Shown: piece by piece, positions 7,579 through 18,500 of the stretch
Layout of the letters: the number at the start of each line of letters is the position of its first letter
Position numbering within the stretch: position 1 is the first letter of the stretch
NCBI RefSeq assembly: GCF_007997005.1
Contig: NZ_VOSL01000044.1
Coordinates: 124,001-188,000 of the forward strand
DNA: 64,000 bases
Reading direction: 5' to 3'
From: Lujinxingia vulgaris
GTDB taxonomy: Bacteria; Myxococcota_A; Bradymonadia; Bradymonadales; Bradymonadaceae
Made by a program: the position numbers and the translations under genes
The notes under the pieces: model-generated
Database searches by the model: none
Told to the model about the DNA's origin: nothing
What the model saw: the letters and a program-made list of their open reading frames with translations, nothing else

Positions 7579-10473
7579 ATGACCACGTCATCCGACACGA
7601 GCAGAGCACCACATACGATGATTCGAGCGCGTGAGACCGAAGCGCTCGTGACGATGCTGCAGGAGCCCGCTGCGCGTGTGGCGGTGTACGGCCCACCCGG
7701 CGTGGGCAAGTCCCATCTTGCGGATCGTGCGGCTGAGCGCTGGGCGACCTCCACCGAGAAGACGCCCGCTCCGGTCGCATGGGTCGATGCCCGGGCGGCC
7801 CGCCCCGGCGCCTCGTTTTTCGATGCGCTCGTGCATGCGTTAGGGCTGGCACCGGTGACGGAGTTCGAGCGTGAGGGGGTTCTCCAACAAATCGCGCACG
7901 TGCTGCGGGAGCGAGGGCGGCTCTTGCTCGTCATCGACGATGCGGACCGGGTCGCCTCCGATGTGAATGCGCTTCTCCGACGGGTGTCGGACTGCGCCGA
8001 ACTTCGCGTCGTGCTCACCTCGCGGGTGGTGCTTCCCGATGCGCCGGTGCAGGCGTTTCAGCTCTCACCACTGTCGCCGGAGGATGCGCGCGCCTTGTTT
8101 GTGGACGCGGCACAGCGCGCTCGCCAGGGCTACGATCCCCAGGCGGTTCCTGAGGGCGTCCTCGACGCTCTGCTCGAGCGCCTGGACCATCTCCCGCTGG
8201 CCATCGTGTTGGCGGCCGCCCGGCAGACGATCGTGTCCACCGAGGGGCTGCTGCAACGCCTGGAGAAACGCTTTCAGATCCTGCGCCCCGCTCACGGACC
8301 CGGGGAGCGCTCCCGACGCGCGCTTGGCGAGGCGATCGGCCTGTCCTGGGAGCTCCTCGACGAGGTTGAGCGGCGAGTGCTCTCCCAGTGTGCGGTCTTC
8401 GCCGGCCCCTTCGACCTGGAGGCGGCGGAAGCCATCGTGCACACCGGCGACGAGCAGGCCTGGGTCGGCGATGTGCTGCAGTCGCTTGTTCTGAAATCGC
8501 TTGTCGAGACCCGTCACGATGAAGCCCGTGGCGAGCTGAGCTTTCGCCTGCTGGAGAGCATTGCGGACTATGGCCGCGAACATGTCGACGCGCAGCTTTT
8601 GGAGGACGCGTCGGAGCGACATAGCGACTACTACGAGCGGCTCGCTACGGAGCTCGACGGCCGGGTTCGTGGCCCGCAGGGGGAGCGCGCACTTCATCGG
8701 CTCTTGATGGCCTCGACCAACCTCAGCGCGGCGGTCGATCGCCTTTGCCCTCATGCTCCCTGGCGAGCGCGGCGGCTGCTCTATGCGATGCTCCCGACCT
8801 TCGAGGTGCGGGGGCTTCTGGGGGCTTATCTGGAGCGTTTTGAGTCGATTCGTGCGCTGCACCCGGAGCTCCCGATGAGCGCGCGCGAGGCCTTGATTCG
8901 CGCGCGGATTTTGCGCACCGCCGGTCGGCTCAACAGCGCGCTGGAGGCCGTTGAGACCTCTCAATCACTCATCGCCGATCATGGCGATCACGCCGACGAG
9001 GTCGAATGCCGCCTGGAGTGCCCGTCTTCTGCCGAGGTGATACTGGAGCGGGGGCTGATCCTCGCGGACCTGGGGCAGATGCGAGAGTCCGGGGAAGCAT
9101 TGCTCTCCGTCTCCGAGACGCCGGGAGAGCCATTTGTCGAACTCAACCTCGAGCATGAGCGGGGACGCTACCAGCTCAACAGCGCGCGCCTGGGGTACTT
9201 TCGCGACAAAGCCGACGCCGAAGCGATGCTCAACGAGGCGGTGCAACGCCTGCGCGTGGCCTACGAGGCCAGCCATCAACATACGCATATCTTTTATCGC
9301 GCGCGCATCAGCGTCGGATGGGCCGTCGCACTTCATGAGCAGGGCAAAACCGGCGCGGCGCTGGGTGTGCTGCGCGAGGCGATCGACGCCCAGCAGGCCC
9401 ATGGCTACCGCACCAATGTGCTCAACCTGACCTACTATCAGGCCCTCCTGAACTACTACCTCGGCGACATGGACCGGGCCCTGGCGATCAGCGCCGAGCT
9501 CGACCGAGGCTGCGCTCAGATGGGGCTCGCTGTGCTGCGCGCCCGCAACGCATCCTCACGGGCAACCTATGCGATGGCGGCGGGCCGTGTGGAGGAGGCA
9601 AGCGAGCTGATCGACCATGCCATCAGCCTCTGCGACGCCCACGCGCAGGACTACAGCGCGCTCATCGCCGACAATCAGGCCGTCCTCTGCGCCTGGGAGC
9701 GCGGCGACACCGACGCGTTCCCCGCGATCAGCCAACGGGCTCTGGCGCGTGCCGAGCGCGTGGGCTCGCAGGTGCATGTGGGGATCATCTCTGCGTACCA
9801 ACTCTTCTACCGTGTGTCGCAGTCGCCTGAAGATCCGAAGATCGTCGAGGCGCGCGCGCAGCTCCCGGAGTGCATCCAACCGCTGAGCCAGGCCGGCGAG
9901 CTTCGCCGCCCGTCGAGTTACCCCCGGTGGATCATGCTCGCGAATACCTGGCAGGCCTGCCTTGAGCTTCATGCCGCGGCCTGGCACCTGGAGCAGGGCG
10001 ACTTCCACATGCTCTACGACGCCATGGAGAAGCTCGAGACGCTGAAGCCCCGGCTCAAAGACCCCTTTGTCACCGTCTACATGCGTCATGCCTTTCAGCT
10101 CGCCAGCGCCACTCGTCGGCGCTTCGCGCTGCCCGACGAGCGCCCCGAGCACATGCTGCGCGTCAGCGAAGGGGGCGACACGGTGCGCCTCGATGATGGG
10201 GAGCCGATCGACCTCTCCAGCCGCGCGCCCCTGCGCCGCCTGCTGCTCGCGCTCATTGAGCGTGCCCGCGCCGGAGAGCCCTCGGCCGATATGGACGCCG
10301 TAATCGCTGCCGGCTGGCCCGGCGAGCACATCGAGCCCCGCTCCGCGGCCAACCGTGTCTACAGCACGGTGCGAATGTTGCGGAATCTCGGGTTGGGAGA
10401 CGTCATCGTGACCGATGATGTGGGGTATCGGGTGGCGGAGGGGGTGCTGATCGTGGAGCAGGTCAGCGATTGA
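7579..10473 (+). CDS. STAND-type ATPase with TPR region and C-terminal winged-helix domain
   Basis: A 964-residue predicted signal-dependent regulator. The N-terminal NTPase has Walker A GPPGVGKS (residues 38-45), Walker B LLLVIDDAD (about 115-122), the sensor-like LTSRVVLP, and LPLAIVLAA around 200, the pattern of AfsR/MalT-like NB-ARC ATPases. The middle, roughly 370-800, is Ala/Leu-rich helical repeat typical of TPR. The last 100 residues (from LRVSEGGDTVRLD to YRVAEGVLIV) look like an OmpR/SARP-type winged helix, placed at the C-terminus instead of the usual N-terminus. ATG 7579 follows GGGAGCGGAG; the longer upstream frame is Arg-rich and non-family. The target genes are unknown. Confidence 0.85.
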   Translation: MTTSSDTSRAPHTMIRARETEALVTMLQEPAARVAVYGPPGVGKSHLADRAAERWATSTEKTPAPVAWVDARAARPGASFFDALVHALGLAPVTEFEREGVLQQIAHVLRERGRLLLVIDDADRVASDVNALLRRVSDCAELRVVLTSRVVLPDAPVQAFQLSPLSPEDARALFVDAAQRARQGYDPQAVPEGVLDALLERLDHLPLAIVLAAARQTIVSTEGLLQRLEKRFQILRPAHGPGERSRRALGEAIGLSWELLDEVERRVLSQCAVFAGPFDLEAAEAIVHTGDEQAWVGDVLQSLVLKSLVETRHDEARGELSFRLLESIADYGREHVDAQLLEDASERHSDYYERLATELDGRVRGPQGERALHRLLMASTNLSAAVDRLCPHAPWRARRLLYAMLPTFEVRGLLGAYLERFESIRALHPELPMSAREALIRARILRTAGRLNSALEAVETSQSLIADHGDHADEVECRLECPSSAEVILERGLILADLGQMRESGEALLSVSETPGEPFVELNLEHERGRYQLNSARLGYFRDKADAEAMLNEAVQRLRVAYEASHQHTHIFYRARISVGWAVALHEQGKTGAALGVLREAIDAQQAHGYRTNVLNLTYYQALLNYYLGDMDRALAISAELDRGCAQMGLAVLRARNASSRATYAMAAGRVEEASELIDHAISLCDAHAQDYSALIADNQAVLCAWERGDTDAFPAISQRALARAERVGSQVHVGIISAYQLFYRVSQSPEDPKIVEARAQLPECIQPLSQAGELRRPSSYPRWIMLANTWQACLELHAAAWHLEQGDFHMLYDAMEKLETLKPRLKDPFVTVYMRHAFQLASATRRRFALPDERPEHMLRVSEGGDTVRLDDGEPIDLSSRAPLRRLLLALIERARAGEPSADMDAVIAAGWPGEHIEPRSAANRVYSTVRMLRNLGLGDVIVTDDVGYRVAEGVLIVEQVSD

Positions 10474-10506
10474 TTTTCTGGACGCGCGGATCCGCCGAAC
10501 GCGTCT

Positions 10507-11334
10507 TCAGGCTTCAACGAACTCAAAACACGCAAGTTCGGGGCGGCATCCCAGGCGGATGGGCAGGGTGCTCAGGCCGATACCCCGGCTGACGTAGGTG
10601 AGGCCCGCTTCGGTCTGGTAGCTGCCGCTCACAAAGCGCCCGCTCCCCGGGGGGCGCACCGGCGCGAAGCCGAAGACGCGCACCTGGCCGCCGTGGGTGT
10701 GGCCGGCGAGCGTCAGGTCAAAGCGGGGCGCGCCCACAGGGTAGGGCTCCAGGATGCCCGGGGCGTGGGTGAGAAGGAGACGAAGGTCGCCCGCGGGCAG
10801 GTTTCGGCAGGTCTTGAGGATGTCGCCCTGACCAAAGCTCGAGTCGTCGGTGCAGGCCAGCACCACACCGCCGGGCAAGGTGAGGTGCTCGTTGACGTAG
10901 AGCTCGATGCGGTGGCGACGGTACATCTGCGCGATCGCCTCCACCCCGAACCCCGCCCGGTGCTCCCAGTTTCCCAGCGTCGCCACCACGCGCCGCCCCG
11001 TGCGCATGAGGTGGTCGCAGAGGGTGTCAAAGTCGTTAAGCTCGCTGCCCCGCTCAATGATATCGCCGGTGAGCACGATCAGGTTGGGATCAAAGCGGTC
11101 GATGGCGCGCAGCATCGACTCGTGCAGCGCGCCAAAACCCGCCATATGCACATCGGTGACCTGCACCACGCGGTAGCCGCGCAGATGCCTGGCCAGGCCC
11201 GGCACCCGCACGCGGTGACCGGTCACCTCCAGCCAGCCCGGCTCGACCAGCAGCAGGTCCGCCGCGCCCACGGTGCCTGCAGCGAGCGCCAGAGTGCCGA
11301 GTTGTTTAAGGAAGGTGCGACGAGTCAGTGGCAT
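10507..11334 (-). CDS. Tat-exported calcineurin-like metallophosphoesterase (YkuE/LpxG type)
   Basis: The 275-residue product starts MPLTRRTFLKQLG, a clean twin-arginine signal followed by a hydrophobic stretch to about residue 30, so the enzyme is exported folded. The dinuclear metal site motifs are in order: D61-x-H63 (TDVHMA), GD at 90-91 (LTGDIIE), GNWEH at 121-125, LTHAPG, and GHTHGG near residue 205. The third motif is GNWE in place of the commoner GNHD/E. YkuE/YaeI-like homologues act on phospholipid-type substrates; the substrate here is inferred only at family level. The ATG at 11334 was chosen because it places the Tat motif at the N-terminus. Confidence 0.9.
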   Translation of the reverse strand: MPLTRRTFLKQLGTLALAAGTVGAADLLLVEPGWLEVTGHRVRVPGLARHLRGYRVVQVTDVHMAGFGALHESMLRAIDRFDPNLIVLTGDIIERGSELNDFDTLCDHLMRTGRRVVATLGNWEHRAGFGVEAIAQMYRRHRIELYVNEHLTLPGGVVLACTDDSSFGQGDILKTCRNLPAGDLRLLLTHAPGILEPYPVGAPRFDLTLAGHTHGGQVRVFGFAPVRPPGSGRFVSGSYQTEAGLTYVSRGIGLSTLPIRLGCRPELACFEFVEA

Positions 11335-11486
11335 AAATGAAGGGCAGGGGGGGGAGGGCAGGGCGGCGCACGGAAAGGCGCCTCGAATCACGACCACGCT
11401 ACGCGCGCCGCCGACGTTTGGCGAGGGAGGTGTGTCGATGAGTTGTCATAACGATGGTTATCGCGTGACTGCCCGGGGGCGCCACT

Positions 11487-11684
11487 TTAGTCCTTACGCT
11501 TCCATTCCCCGTCAGACTTCTCGTAGGTCGTCTTCACCGCCGACCACGCCACCTTATGGGCGCGCTCCTCCTCCTCGTACTGATCGCAAGCGCTGTTAAA
11601 CGCTTTGCGATAAATCTCCTGCCCATGTTTCGGGAGGTTATCGCGCACGGATTTCGGAAGGTCTGCGTTTCGCTCGTAGGGCAT
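11487..11684 (-). CDS. chaB: ChaB family protein
   Basis: The 65-residue product starts MPYERNADLPKSVRDNLP and continues HGQEIYRKAFNSACDQY, the diagnostic ChaB domain, and covers the whole family length. ChaB was named for cation transport regulation in E. coli, but its biochemical role is unclear; ChaB-like proteins also occur in phages and some insect viruses. The start at 11684 has AGGAG 7 nt upstream (CCAGGAGAATACG). An ACTCGCCAGT motif lies about 30 nt upstream at 11714-11723 on the gene's strand. It stands alone, next to a repeat array. Confidence 0.93.
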   Translation of the reverse strand: MPYERNADLPKSVRDNLPKHGQEIYRKAFNSACDQYEEEERAHKVAWSAVKTTYEKSDGEWKRKD

Positions 11685-11799
11685 CGTATTCTCCTGGTCT
11701 GAGAGTGCCGGAAACTGGCGAGTTCTATGGGCGAAAGCTAGACGCGAGAGAGGAGGTCGCAACGGTTGGGGGCGGTACGGTGAGGCCCGGTAACTATGA

Positions 11800-12245
11800 G
11801 TTCGGAAGGCTGAGTTGGCGATCGGGTCGGCGACATCGGCAGGTAAGCTTCTCAGGCGACGAACTCACCGCGACAGATCGGCAGGTAAGCTTCCTTCGTC
11901 GCCGATCGAGCCATCCAGATCCGGAGCTAAGCCTCCTTAGCTGGCGATCTTGAGACGTCAGTCTGGCAGGTAAGGCTTCTGAGTTGGCGATCTCGACAGC
12001 AAGATCGGGAGGTAAGCCTCCTTAGTTGGTGTTCTGGGTACGCCAGTCTGGCAGGTCAGCCGGCTTAGTCGCCGATCTCGCGACCCAGATCGCCAGGTAA
12101 GGCTCTTTAGTTGGCGTTCTCGAGACGTCAGTTTGGCAGGTAAGGCGTCTGAGTTGGCGATCTCGACAGCAAGATCGGGAGGTAAGTCTCCTGAGTGGGC
12201 GATCTCGCCAGCCAGATCGGCAGGTAAGCGCTCCGAGTCGCTTAC
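11800..12245. repeat. Degenerate tandem array, ten units of 42/43 bp
   Basis: The core AGGTAA (one copy each as AGCTAA and AGGTCA) recurs at 11841, 11883, 11925, 11968, 12010, 12053, 12095, 12138, 12180 and 12222, spaced 42 or 43 bp. Units carry TTGGCGATCTCG followed by AGATCGG, which can pair as CGATCT/AGATCG; some also form GGAGG-TAAG-CCTCC hairpins. Two flavours are seen, one preceded by AGATCGG and one by CAGTCTGG or CAGTTTGG. Blocks starting near 11951 and 12121 are almost identical, a higher-order 170-bp copy. The mix of 42 and 43 breaks any reading frame, so it is probably non-coding. Confidence 0.9.
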
Positions 12246-12410
12246 GCCCCCACCGCCGGCGCTGCCGAACCCACCACCATCTCGGGCACCCCCGAGCATC
12301 CCTTCTTCGTGCCGGCGCGCGGCGAGTATGTGGCGATGGGGGAGCTTGAGGTCGGGACGGTGCTGCGCACCACCGACGGCAGCCTGGCCCGCGTGGTGGG
12401 CTGTGCCTGA
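12228..12410 (+). pseudogene. Hint-domain (polymorphic toxin/intein-like) C-terminal remnant
   Basis: The frame opens right after the last repeat unit and reads EPTTISGTPEHPFFVPARG, then GELEVGTVLRTTDGS, ending in TGA at 12408-12410. The GTPEHPFFVP block and the following GEL..G..L.T..G are characteristic of pretoxin Hint domains found before toxin tips in Rhs and polymorphic toxin proteins. There is no start codon and no N-terminal Hint block: a TAA in the repeat array closes the frame upstream. This is a fragment left by deletion or recombination, not an expressed gene. Confidence 0.75.
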
Positions 12411-12415
12411 AGCAC

Positions 12416-12453
12416 AAAAAGCCCGACCCCCTCACAGGGATCGGGCTTTTTTA
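12416..12453. terminator. Bidirectional rho-independent terminator
   Basis: AAAAAGCCCGA (12416-12426) pairs with TCGGGCTTTTT (12441-12451), giving a T-run on both strands. It can end minus-strand transcription arriving from the giant lipoprotein gene as well as plus-strand transcription. Confidence 0.85.
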
Positions 12454-12557
12454 CTTCAAGAGACCGCTCTTCCTTCCAGCCTCTTCGCACCACACGCTTT
12501 CACGCCCAAACCTCCCCCCACCACACGCCTTCATGCGGCAGGGGAGGGCACCAACCT

Positions 12558-15500
12558 TTAGTTCACCGTCGCGGTGATCTCGAACTGACCCGTGACGCCT
12601 TCGATCCACGTATCCGTCACCAGGTAGTAGGTGCCGGCTTCGGTGGCCGTAAACGTCACGCTCTCCGCGCCCTCGCCGGGCAGGTCGGAGCCGGCCTGGC
12701 AGGAGGCGCGCTCATCACCACAATCACTGATGAGGTAGAGGGCCATGTCGTTGGTCGCGTCGGCGACGTTGCTCACCGTCGCGGTCACCGTTTCACCGGC
12801 GGCCAGGGCGATGGAGAAGACGGCGTCGGCGCCGGGGGCGTCGAAGCCTGTGCAGCCTTCGTAGCCCGGGTCGAAGTGGTTGGTGTAGTTGGCGAAATCA
12901 CCGACGTACGCCACGCCGCTGGTGAGCGGTACGGCGTCGGGGCAGACGTTGCCCACCGGCGGGGTGCAGGCCCCGTCCGCGCAGCCCGAGGCGCAGGTCT
13001 GGGTGATGAAGCCCGAGCCGTCGGCGGCGCAGAAGTTGAGGTTGCCGTCTTCATCGCAGAAGCCTTCGGTGGGCTGGCAGATCGCACGGTCGACGCTGAT
13101 GTCGATGTCCAGCGTGCCGGTGACCTCGTCGAGCACCGAGTCGTAGGAGTCAACGATGATGTAGTAGCGACCGGCCGTGGGGACCCGGTAGCTCAGCGAG
13201 GCGTCGCTGCTGAAGCGTGCGTTGGTGCCGGCGACACACTCGTTGGCCATGGTGGCCGGGTCGGAGCAGTCGGTGGTGATCCACAGCACGCGCCAGAAGT
13301 CGGAGTTGCCGGTGGTGGCGTTGATGACGTCGTTCTTCTGGGCGTCGACGTAGTAGACCATGTCGGGGCCGTCACCCTGACGTCCGGTGCAGGCCACGCC
13401 GCTGCCCAGGTCGGAGTCGTAGTTGCGGGTGAAGTCATCCATATCCACCGTCAGCTCCAGGCCCTCGCCGGCGTCGATGGCACCCTCGCAGGTGTTGTTC
13501 GCCGGCAGGTTGCAGGCGTCGCTGGAGCAACCCAGGGGGCACTCCACGGTGTCGAAGACGCCGGTGTCGGTGCAGAACTCCAGGGTGGTCGCATCCAGGC
13601 AGACCTGCTCACCGGGAGAACACTCGGCCACATCGAAGTCAAACTCGACGATGTACATCTCCTGAAGGCTGGAGGACCCGTCGACCACCGCGTAGTAGGT
13701 GCCGCCGGTGGCCGAGAAGAACTCGGCGCGGGCGTCGGGCTCGTTGCGGTCGTTGGCGAGGCACGCCTCCATATTCTCACAGTCTTCGACGATAGAGACC
13801 TGAGGCTCGACCGTGTTGCGCGTCGAGCGAGCCCGCACACGCACGATCTGACCCGGGTCCATCTCCAGGCGGTAGACCGCGTCGCGACCCGAGGCCGAGG
13901 AGCTGCCACAGCGGTTGGAGAAGCCGCCGAAGTCATTTTCGAACTCGCTGAAGTCATCGTAGATGACCGTCGGACCGCTGATGAGCAGGGCGTCGGCGCA
14001 GGTGTCGTTGGGTTCAGCCGGACCCGCGCAGAAGTCGCGCTCGCAGCCGAACTCACAGGTGGCCTGGGTATCAAAGCCGGTACCTTGAGCGTTGCAGATG
14101 CTCACGGTGCCACCCTCACAGCGCGATTCACCCGGCAGGCAGACCTCGCCATTTTGCGCCGGCGTCACGTTGAAGGTCAGCGAGCGCGAGACGCTCGTCG
14201 AGGGGCTGGAGCGCAGCTCATCGACGACCACGTAGTAAGTCTGCGACTGGTCGGCGACAAAGGAGAGATCCCAGTTGCCAAAGGCCGCGGTGCGGCAGGT
14301 GGCGTCGACCTGACCGGTGCAGCTGTCGAGCACGTACATCAGGATGTTGTCGGCGTTGAACGACGAGGAGGTTTCGAAGTCCACGTCCAGGCGGTCGCCG
14401 GCGGTGAGCTCGATGCTGTAGACGCGGTCCGGGCCAATCGGCTCAAAACGCTCCGAGAGGTAGCAGCCCGAGTTGACGCCAAACTCAAAGGAGTTGGTAG
14501 CGCCGGCAAGCTCATGATCCACGGTCTCGCCGCTGGTCACCGGGATGGCGTCGAAGCAGAGGTTGCCCTCCGGCGGCGAGCACTGGCCGGCCACGCAGCC
14601 GGTGGCGCAGGCGTAGGAGCGCAGGATGCCGCGATCGTCGCAGTACTCAATCGAGCTTCCATCCGCCGAGCAGCTCGTCGCGCCCGGGGTGCAGGAGTTG
14701 AGCGCGGTGAGATCCACGCTCAGCTCGTAGGTGCTCGAGCTCAGGCTGGTAGCGCGGCGGTCCACCACGATGAAGACGGTCTTGTCTTCTTCGGCGATGT
14801 ATTCAAAGCCGCGCGGGGTGCTGGATGTGCCCGACGAAACCCCCTGCGCGAGGCAGGTGCCGATGTCGCGGCAGTCTTCCACCAGGTAGGCCATGCCCTC
14901 GGACGCGTTGGAGGTGAAGTTCACCAGCATCACGTCGCCGGCGCGCAGGTTCACCTCGTAGAAGGTGTCCGCACCGTGGGTCTCATTGGTCGAGGAGAAC
15001 TCGCAGACCCCGGTGCTCGCCGTGTTGTAGGCGCCCAGGTTGTTCTGCCCGTTGAAGTCTCCGGTGTAGACCTGGCCGGGAACCACGGTGATGGCGTCAC
15101 CGCAGGTCTGGCCGGTGGGCGCTTCGCAGCGGTCGTTGACGCATTGGCCATTGCAGTCCGTAACTTCCAAGACGCCGTACTCGTTGCAGTACTCGACACC
15201 GGTGCCGTCGGGGGTGCAGCGGGTGACGCCGGTGGCGATGCAGTCGGGCTGGGTGATCTCAACCTCCAGGTTGTAGTTGGTGCTCGTCGAGGAGGACTGA
15301 CGGTCGGCCACGATGTAGTAGGTGCCGTCTTCGGTGATGGGGATGAAGACGTCTTTCGCACCGGCGCGGAAGTGACCGTTAGCCAGACAGCTCTCGATCT
15401 GGCCGCACTCGCTGAGTACGTAGAAGAAGCTCGAGGTGTCGGTGGTGCTGTAGTTCACCCGCAGCACATCGCCGGCCGAGGCCTGCACCGAGTAGATGCG

Positions 15501-18500
15501 GTCGTAGCCGCTGGTGGCGCTGTGGTCGAAGGTGCAGGCACCGTAAGCACCGGAGCTGAAGCCGATCTCGTTGGAGAGGCCGGAGACGTTGTCGCTCACC
15601 GCCACGCCGTCACCGGGCAGCGGAATCGCGTCGAAGCAGCGGTCGCCCTTCGGGGTCTCACAGGTCAGGGCTTCGGTGCAGGCACCGTCGCACTGGTAGT
15701 CATCTTCATAGATGCCGAACTCGTTGCAGACCTGGATGTTGCCGCTCTCGGTGTTGCAGCGGCGCTCACCCTCGGAGCACTCCGCCGGGGTGACGGTGGC
15801 GTAGAGCTCTTGCGAGCCCCACTCCGAGTCATCGTCGAGGACGACGTAGACGCGGCGAGCCCGGTCGGCGACGTAGCGGACTTCTCCGCCACTTGAGGTG
15901 GAGAGCGCATCGGAGACCTGGCAGCTGTTCAGATCGAAGCAGTCCTCCAGAATCATCAGCTCCATAAAGAAGTTGGTGGCTCGGTCGACGACAACGTCGA
16001 GCACATCGCCTTCTTCGAGGTCAACGTAGCGGTAGGCCTCGCCCACGGGGTTGCTACCGGAGATCGAGCAGGCACCCGAATCACTGTCGCCGGAGTCGAG
16101 CCAGTTAACCGACCCCTGAGTCAGGGTCGTGATCTGGTCGAGTTCCAGGGGCAGGGCGTCCTGGCAGCTCTGACCGTTGGGGGTCTCACAACGCCCGGCG
16201 GAGCAGGAGCCACTGTTGCAGGCGTAGGTCTCAAAGAAGTTGAACTCGTTGCAGATTTGAAGCGAGGTGCCATCACCGCTGCAGCGCTGCTGACCCGGGG
16301 TGCATTCCGGAGTCTGGTAGTCGGCGGTGAGGGTGAACTCACGCTCGTCGATCACCGCGCCGGTCTTGTCGACCACCACGTAAACGGTGCGGTCGCGGTC
16401 GGCCACAAAGGTCGTGGTGCTCTCGCGGTCGTTGCGAGCAAGAGCGATGCAGGAGTTGGCCTCGCCACACTCACCCAGGATGTAGACGTAGGCGCCGAAG
16501 ACCGGGGTATCGAGCTCCACGGTCAGGGCCTGACCGGCGGGCACGAAGATGCTGTAGATGGTCTCCGGGCCAGCGAAGGTGTTGGCGAACTCGCAGCTTC
16601 CGGCTTCGCCTTCGGCGGGCTCAATCTGGTTGGTGCCCATGAAGGTGCCCGTAGTGGGCTGGCCGGTGACAAGCGGGATGGCGTCGAAGCAGGCATCACC
16701 CACCGGCTGGTCGCAGGCGCCGTTGGAGCAGGTGCCCTCGCAGGGGTAGATATCAAAGACGCCCTCATCGTTGCAGCGCCCCAGGGTGCGGCCGTCGGCA
16801 AGGCACTGCGAGGTGCCCGGCGAACAGCCCGGGGTCTGGGTAGCGACATCGAGGAGGTAATAACCGCTGGAGGCGTCATCGGCGCGGGAGACGACCACGT
16901 AGACCGTCTCGTCCTGGTCGGCCAGGTAGCTGACCTCGGGGCTGTAGCCCGTGGCCGAGAGCGCTTCGCACGCCGCAGATCCCTGACCGCACTCGCCAGT
17001 GATGTACATGAAGAAGTCGTCGGCACGGCTGCGCAGCTTCGCCGTCAGCAGCTCGCCCTGGCGAACGTCGACAGCGTGCACGCGAGTGATCCAGTCGCCG
17101 TAGTCTTCGGCTTCGCCAACGAGTGAGGTGAAGTCGCACTGGCCCTGCGCCGCGAGGTCAAGGGGCACCGACGCGGTTCCGTTGAAGTCGCCGCGGTAGG
17201 TCTGACCGGCGGTCAGCATCACCGCATCTTCGCAGATGCGCGCGTCAGGGGTGCCGCAGCGATCGTTCGCGCAGCCGTCGGTGCAGCGGTAGGCGTTGTA
17301 GTCGCCGTTGCTGTCGCAGACCGCCAGCGTCTCGCCATCTGCCATGCAGTAGGCGTCGCCCGTGGTGCAGCCGGTGCCGGTCGGGGTGATGCCGAAGTAG
17401 ACCTCAAAATCGCTGGTGGAGCTAATGGACGTATCCAGCACCACAAAGACCGTCTCGTCCTGCTCGGCTTTATACGTCAGGTTCTGGTTGAGCGAGGTAA
17501 ATGCGCCGGCGTTGCTCGCCAGACAGGAGTTGAGCTCGCCACAGGTGCTCTGCACGTAAAGGTAGTGCGAACCGCCGGAGCTTTGGACATCGAGCTTGTC
17601 ACCGGCGCTCAGGCGCACTTCGTAGAACGCGTCAGGACCGCTGGTCGCCAGGGACGAGGTCACTTCGTCGAAGCAGCCTTCGGGAGCGTCGCGCAAACGC
17701 TCTTCGGTGGCGTTCTCGAGCTGCGCGAAGCTGTTGGTGAAGGTGCTGGTTTCGGTCACAAGTTGAGCCGTGTTGCAGGAGTTGGCCGGGGCTCTGGAGC
17801 AGACGCCATCGGTGCAGCCGGTGGGGCAGTCGTAGCTCTCCCAGTAGCCGGCGGCGGTGCAGACCTCGGCGGTGACGCTGTCCATGCACCGACGCTCGCC
17901 ACGGGTGCAGGTCACGTCGACCACCTTGAAGTTGAGGACGTAGCCTTCGGAGGCACTCGTGCGCTGGTTGTAGCGTGACGCCACGACGTAGACCGTCTCA
18001 TCCTGCTCGGCGAAGTGCACCAGGCTGGGGTTTTCGCCGCGTACGGAATTGTCCACGCAGCTCTCGGCCGCGCCGCACTCGGTGAGGATGTAGTAGACGC
18101 CGCTGAAGGAGTTGTTCACACCGGCGACCTCCAGGGCCTGACCGGCTTCGAGGTCCACCGAGTAGATGGCGTCAGGGCCCAGCACGGGGTCGCCGGCGTA
18201 GAAGGTGTCGTCGGCGTTGGAGAAGTCACAGGCGCCGAGCACTTCACCCGGAATCTCCAGGGTGTTGGTTCGGCCGTTGAAGGAGCCGGCAAAGACGTCA
18301 CCGTCGGCGGCCGGGATGGCGTCGAAGCAGGCATCGCCGCGCGGCGAGTTGCAGGTCGAGCCGGTGCAGCCCCCGACGCAGGCGAAGTTGGCCGGGGCGC
18401 CTTCGGGGCCGCAGTAGGCCAGGGTGTCGGCGTCGGCGCAGCCCAGTAGCTCGCCGGGGGTGCAGGTGGGCAGGGCGACGGTGGCTTCCAGGTTAAAGAG

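Noticed and set aside
11800-12245. CRISPR array
   Set aside because: The units are degenerate along their whole length, with no conserved repeat/variable spacer division and no cas gene nearby.
11705-12435. Several 80-140-codon frames with a 14-residue repeat across the 42/43-bp array
   Set aside because: The unit length alternates between 42 and 43 bp, so no frame keeps the repeat; there are stops in every frame and no start with a ribosome-binding site.
12876-15896. Plus-strand 1006-codon open frame
   Set aside because: It lies entirely antisense to the giant lipoprotein and has Val/Gly/Ala/Asp/His-biased composition without domains. It arises because the sense gene rarely uses codons whose complement is a stop.
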